DNA from: Allodiplogaster sudhausi
Lineage: Eukaryota > Nematoda > Chromadorea > Rhabditida > Diplogasteridae
DNA: 64,000 nt
Direction of reading: 5' to 3'
Assembly: GCA_945643635.1 (NCBI GenBank)
Contig: CALZFC010000015.1
Span: 173,501 to 237,500 of the forward strand
The number at the start of each line of letters is the position of its first letter. The first letter of the stretch is position 1. The translations under genes and the position numbers were made by a program. Under the pieces are notes generated by a model. That model was not told where the DNA came from, made no database searches, and saw only the letters and a program-made list of their open reading frames with translations. Shown here piece after piece: positions 60,321-64,000 of the stretch.

Positions 60321-63300
60321 TTACTCGGCCTTCTGCACCCGACGGCGGGTAACGCGCACGGAATCACTTGGCATTGCCTTTGTCGACTCCGCGACCATGA
60401 CGTCATCCTTCTTCTCCTAGACATATTATGATTTAATCCTCATGTACCTATGCAAAACTTTGATAACTTCGACTTTTTGTACACCCATGTATAGTGTTGA
60501 GAATTTCTTTCTAGAAGCCGTGAGTAATTCTTCGTTTCTACTATGAGATGTTTCAGAATAATGTATATTCCAAATGATATCGTCGACTTCTTCGATTCAG
60601 CCAACCTTCTTCTCAAGAACGGCGTAGCGGTTGTTCCGCTTGAGGTAAGCGTGGTAGAAGAAGTTGCAGAAGAGGACAAAGTAGGAGAAGTACATGGCGG
60701 AGGAGAGACCGAGATTCTCCCACGTCTGTTGGCATTCGCCGCCGGATGACTGCAATTATTTGATCATAATTACTAAATCTAAGTTAAGTAAAACTATTAT
60801 AAATACAGTCCCGCCCAGGATCTTGGTACTAAGGAGGGATCGGATGCATCGGAGGGATCCAAATGCATCCCCGCTAATAACAATTGTCCTAGGAAAGACT
60901 ATAATATTTTAAATGGTACATTAGTTTGCTCATAGAGAACGGATGCCACTGTTAAAAAATCGATAATTTCTTATCATTTGATAAGAAGTTATCAGTTTTT
61001 GCCTTTAAAAAATTTCATTTTTAATATTTTTCAAATAAATTATTCCTGTACCATTATTTTGCCTCTACGCACATTCCCATATAATAATATAAGAGATTTT
61101 ATCATTGTTAACCGAAATCGTTAAATGAGACCTTATCACACATGTTCATGTTATGTGAAGATTCGCCTTCCGATACTGATGCAAAATATGAAAGCCGTTT
61201 TCAAAACAAAGCATCCGTTGACGATAAATTTTTAATTGTGTTTACTTTGAATGATTTTCTTCAGGATTCCCCATTGTCTTTGTCTTTCTCTCAATGTTAA
61301 CACGGTATGATTTATTAAAATCTAGGTTGCTGCACTCGTATTGAATCTTAGAGCTTTAGCGCGCGCGATTTTCGCGTTCGGTTTAATTACCCAAGTTTGA
61401 GGTAGCGAAATAGCACAGGCAGAGAAAAAAAGGGTTAGGCTCCGCCCCCTCGGCCTGCGAGGCCTCCCTGCCCTGTTCTTTCTCAATAAATAATGCAAGT
61501 AAACACTATCAGGAATATATCGTCAGCGGATGCTTTGTTTTGAAAACTGTTTTCATATTTAGCTTCAGCATCGTAAGGCGAATCTTCACATAACATGAAC
61601 ATGTGTGATAAGGTCTCATTTAACGATTTCGGTTAACAATGATAAAATCTCTTATATTATTATATGGGAATGTGCGTAGAGACAAAATAATGGTACAGGA
61701 AAAATTTCTTTGAAAAATATTAAAAGTGAAATTTTTTAAAGGCAAAAACTGATAACTTCTTATCAAATGATAAGAAATTATCGATTTTTTAACAGTGGCA
61801 TCCGTTCTCTATGAGCAAACTAATGTACCATTTAAAATATTTTAGTCTTTCCTAGGACAATTGTTATTAGCGGGGATGCATTTGGATCCCTCCGATGCAT
61901 CCGATCCCTCCTTAGTACCAAGATCCTGGGCGGGACTGTATGTACGTTATCACTTCCTCTCCCCTTACATATATAACGGGAATGAATAAATAAAGATTTA
62001 AACCAAAATCTCCTATATTTAAATGCTTAAAATGACTCGCATACCTTGATGCGATAGACCCTGACGCCAATGATGACTCCCATCACCATTTGCGAAATCT
62101 GAAGTGGAGACAAATGATAGATCATATTGGTATAGCTACATTCATTTAAGGATCTTTCCATTTCGTTTGAAAGAGAAAAGGCGGGAAGAAAGGAACCCAC
62201 CTGGAGGACAGTGATGAGCATCGCAACGAACTTGGAGGTACGGACACGAGCAGCACGCGCAGCGTAGTACGAGTACATGATGGCATGCACGCCGTAGTTC
62301 ATCCAGATGAACCAGCGGCCTGGAGAGAGAGAGAAGGGAATAAGAGAGAATAAGAGAGAGAACAGGTGAGATCAAGGAAGAGGGGGAGAAAGAGAGAGAG
62401 GGAGAGAGATACGGGAGTTGTGAGAGAGCAATGAGATGGATTGGCTAAATGTTTGTAGGTGAAAATGTTGATGATTTTTTTGCGTCTTTTTTTCGAAATT
62501 TCGAGATAAAACTAATTTAAAAAGCATTATATGCACAAAGCTGTTTCAAAAACACAGGCGGCACACTTCCCTAGTTGATGCTGCAACTTTGCAAAATAGC
62601 GCAAAACTTCTGACCACTGAGCGGATCGAACGCCCAACCTTTCGATCTGGAGTCGAACGCGCTACCATTGCGCCAAGCGGTCACACCCCTAGTCATTTGG
62701 CACGCGCAATAAATTTAGATGGAGAAAGGCAGGAAAGTCGCTTGTATTGCTTATATATAAAAGATATGTGCAACCCCCCCCCCCAAAAAAAGCAAGCAAA
62801 ATGAGGAGTCTTACTTTATCGTTCAAAATAAGACTTTTTTTTATTTTCTTTAAAATAAAAAAAATGAAAATAAAAAAAAGTTCCTGACCAGAGGCGGTGT
62901 GATCCTTGAAGGCGTGCCACGTGTACACGAGCACCGTGACATGGTGATACCAGTGCAGGAAGAGAAGCGGACGCTTGCGAGCAACGATGAACGCCGTGTC
63001 CACGAGCTCGGCGATCTAGAAATGGATATCGATTAGTAATCATTTATGATGAAACACTTTTAATGTCTGCTCTATTATCCCTTCACTATGATCTGATCTC
63101 ATATGAAGTGCCTTTCTTTTCCCGCATGTGCATATTACTCCTCGCTTCTATATATGTACATACATATGTACCTACAGTGAGACTACCCGCATCAGCACAA
63201 AGAGACAAACACACACAGTTTATAAAGACCACCACACATATATACACAAATAACAGTCGGCCTTTGCCCTTTGCACCCCCCCCCCTCGAATCATACAATT

Positions 63301-63707
63301 TATCACGCGAGAAAGAAAGAGTGGGCCATCGAACATTTGTTTTCTTTTTCATAGCACACTTTCAAAATGGCCTGATGGCAAGCAAGAAAGAGAAGTCACA
63401 TGCATTCATTACGAGAGAATTCATCACTGTCATATGTTCAAAGTTTTCCTGCACTGTTCAAAGAATGTGGTGCACGTAAAGATTTAAACAAAATTTCAAG
63501 GAAGAAGCAAAAAAAAAAATCAGAGACGGCAGATTTTCAAAGCATATTTTTTCGGGTACATTTATAAATGAAAAGATTAAAGGTTGTAAAAGAACCTTGC
63601 TGAGCGCGAACTGCTCGGTCCAGAAGCCGCTGACGCCTTGGGCGAAGGAAGCGACGCAGATCGAGTACTCGAAGGAATTGCCGTGCACTGACCACCACCT
63701 AGGAGAA

Positions 63708-63739
<32 letters not shown>

Positions 63740-64000
63740 AGAGAGAGTGAGAGAGAGAGGTACAATAAATTGAGGTGAGAGAATGAGAGAGGAAGAGATC
63801 CTATTGTTTAGCTATTGTTGTAAGGGGAAAATTGTGCATATAATTACAAAATGAAGAAATGGATAAAGAACAGACCACTCGGGTGTCATTCGCAAGAAGC
63901 CAAGGATGGAGAAGAGAGCGAGGCCGGCATTCCAGAAGAAGAGCGCACCGTCAAGGGCGAATGGCTTACGCGACTCCATAAACTGCAAGGAAATTTCTTT
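60321..64000 (-). CDS. elo: ELO-family very-long-chain fatty acid elongase, 5' end outside window
   Basis: Seven - strand exons are visible and join in phase: 63982-63879, 63698-63596, 63015-62889, 62319-62201, 62098-62045, 60749-60606 and 60416-60321. Upstream exons lie beyond 64000. ELO enzymes are multi-span ER condensing enzymes that add malonyl-CoA to acyl-CoA. The catalytic histidine box [13 protein letters not shown] is intact, with the ELOVL6-like neighbours [19 protein letters not shown] upstream and [13 protein letters not shown] downstream. The last spans ([31 protein letters not shown]) and a basic C-terminal tail ([12 protein letters not shown]) follow. The ELOVL6/worm branched-chain subgroup is most likely, but the substrate is not certain. 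The intron 62044-60750 contains a complete inverted-repeat element, and the intron 62888-62320 contains a tRNA-Trp on the same strand. A fossil copy of the first visible exon lies at 48.4 kb. Confidence 0.92.
60806..61938. mobile_element. TA-flanked inverted-repeat element inside an elongase intron (1,133 bp)
   Basis: Ends CAGTCCCGCCCAGGATCTTG and its exact reverse complement, flanked by TA. Arms are about 425 bp (60806-61230 with 61515-61938) and closely matched. The loop of about 280 bp holds no reading frame. The first 12 bases equal those of the MITE at 52114, so the two share a transposase source. No transposase here. Confidence 0.9.
62611..62682 (-). tRNA. tRNA-Trp (CCA)
   Basis: 72 nt on -. 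The acceptor stem GACCGCT pairs with AGTGGTC (one G-U), with A as discriminator base. The D arm contains A-box TGGCGCAATGGT. The anticodon stem TTCGA/TCGAA is perfect, with loop CTCCAGA (anticodon CCA at 62650-62648). The T arm GGGCG-TTCGATC-CGCTC pairs, and TTTT follows within 10 bases. No intron. It lies in an intron of the elongase gene in the same orientation. Confidence 0.95.

Overview
The window is nuclear DNA of a nematode, most likely a diplogastrid-like clade V worm (the clade is inference). Supporting signs are short multi-exon genes whose introns end in short T-rich/AG acceptors, a membrane-anchored major-sperm-protein (MSP) domain gene, a worm-type casein-kinase-1/TTBK-like kinase, small cysteine-rich single-pass membrane proteins, one close same-strand gene pair that looks like an operon, and a tRNA-Trp nearly identical in layout to the worm gene. 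(CT)n/(GA)n microsatellites are very abundant, often beside splice sites. All gene models are my own splicing of the raw sequence. Each multi-exon model was checked for reading-frame phase, and phase conflicts are reported.

Left third (1-22 kb, mostly + strand): a microsatellite-rich flank; a FAXDC2-like fatty-acid hydroxylase (2920-4990); a small two-exon candidate gene (5424-5866); a divergent importin-alpha-like armadillo gene (6368-11264) interrupted by an antisense, 5'-truncated non-LTR retrotransposon and probably decaying; a COA1-like mitochondrial assembly factor (12118-14453); and a TMEM68-like acyltransferase (15773-21061).

Middle (22-42.5 kb): an operon-like pair of unrecognised genes on the - strand (26822-25303, then 25197-22340); the 3' exons of an unrecognised + strand membrane protein (28144-28956); an unrecognised + strand gene (30012-31090); a - strand signal-anchor/Lys-Ser-rich/MSP-domain gene (33405-31620); and a CK1/TTBK-like kinase (37567-34143). 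One kinase intron holds a 60-copy, 17-bp minisatellite, and upstream of the gene are perfect heat-shock-element half-site pairs and two TATA boxes facing opposite ways.

Right third (41-64 kb): four small signal-peptide or single-pass, Cys- or Thr-rich membrane protein genes (41053-42475 -, 43443-43898 +, 46713-47382 -, 53150-57054 +); a ubiquitin-like-domain gene (49323-50091); two fossils (an elongase exon at 48.4 kb and a PDHB 3' fragment at 50.9-51.2 kb); and an ELO fatty-acid elongase that runs off the right edge and carries a sense-oriented tRNA-Trp in an intron. This part has been invaded by at least four TA-flanked, CAGT...ACTG-ended inverted-repeat elements without a visible transposase. 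Two of them have ~0.5-1 kb arms carrying tRNA-like A/B-box modules. One contains a nested 350-bp solo LTR with a 5-bp target duplication. Two sit in introns of otherwise intact genes.

No single metabolic pathway links the genes. Three act on lipids (hydroxylase, TMEM68-like acyltransferase, elongase). The most unusual content is the transposable-element architecture and the cluster of small cysteine-rich membrane proteins.
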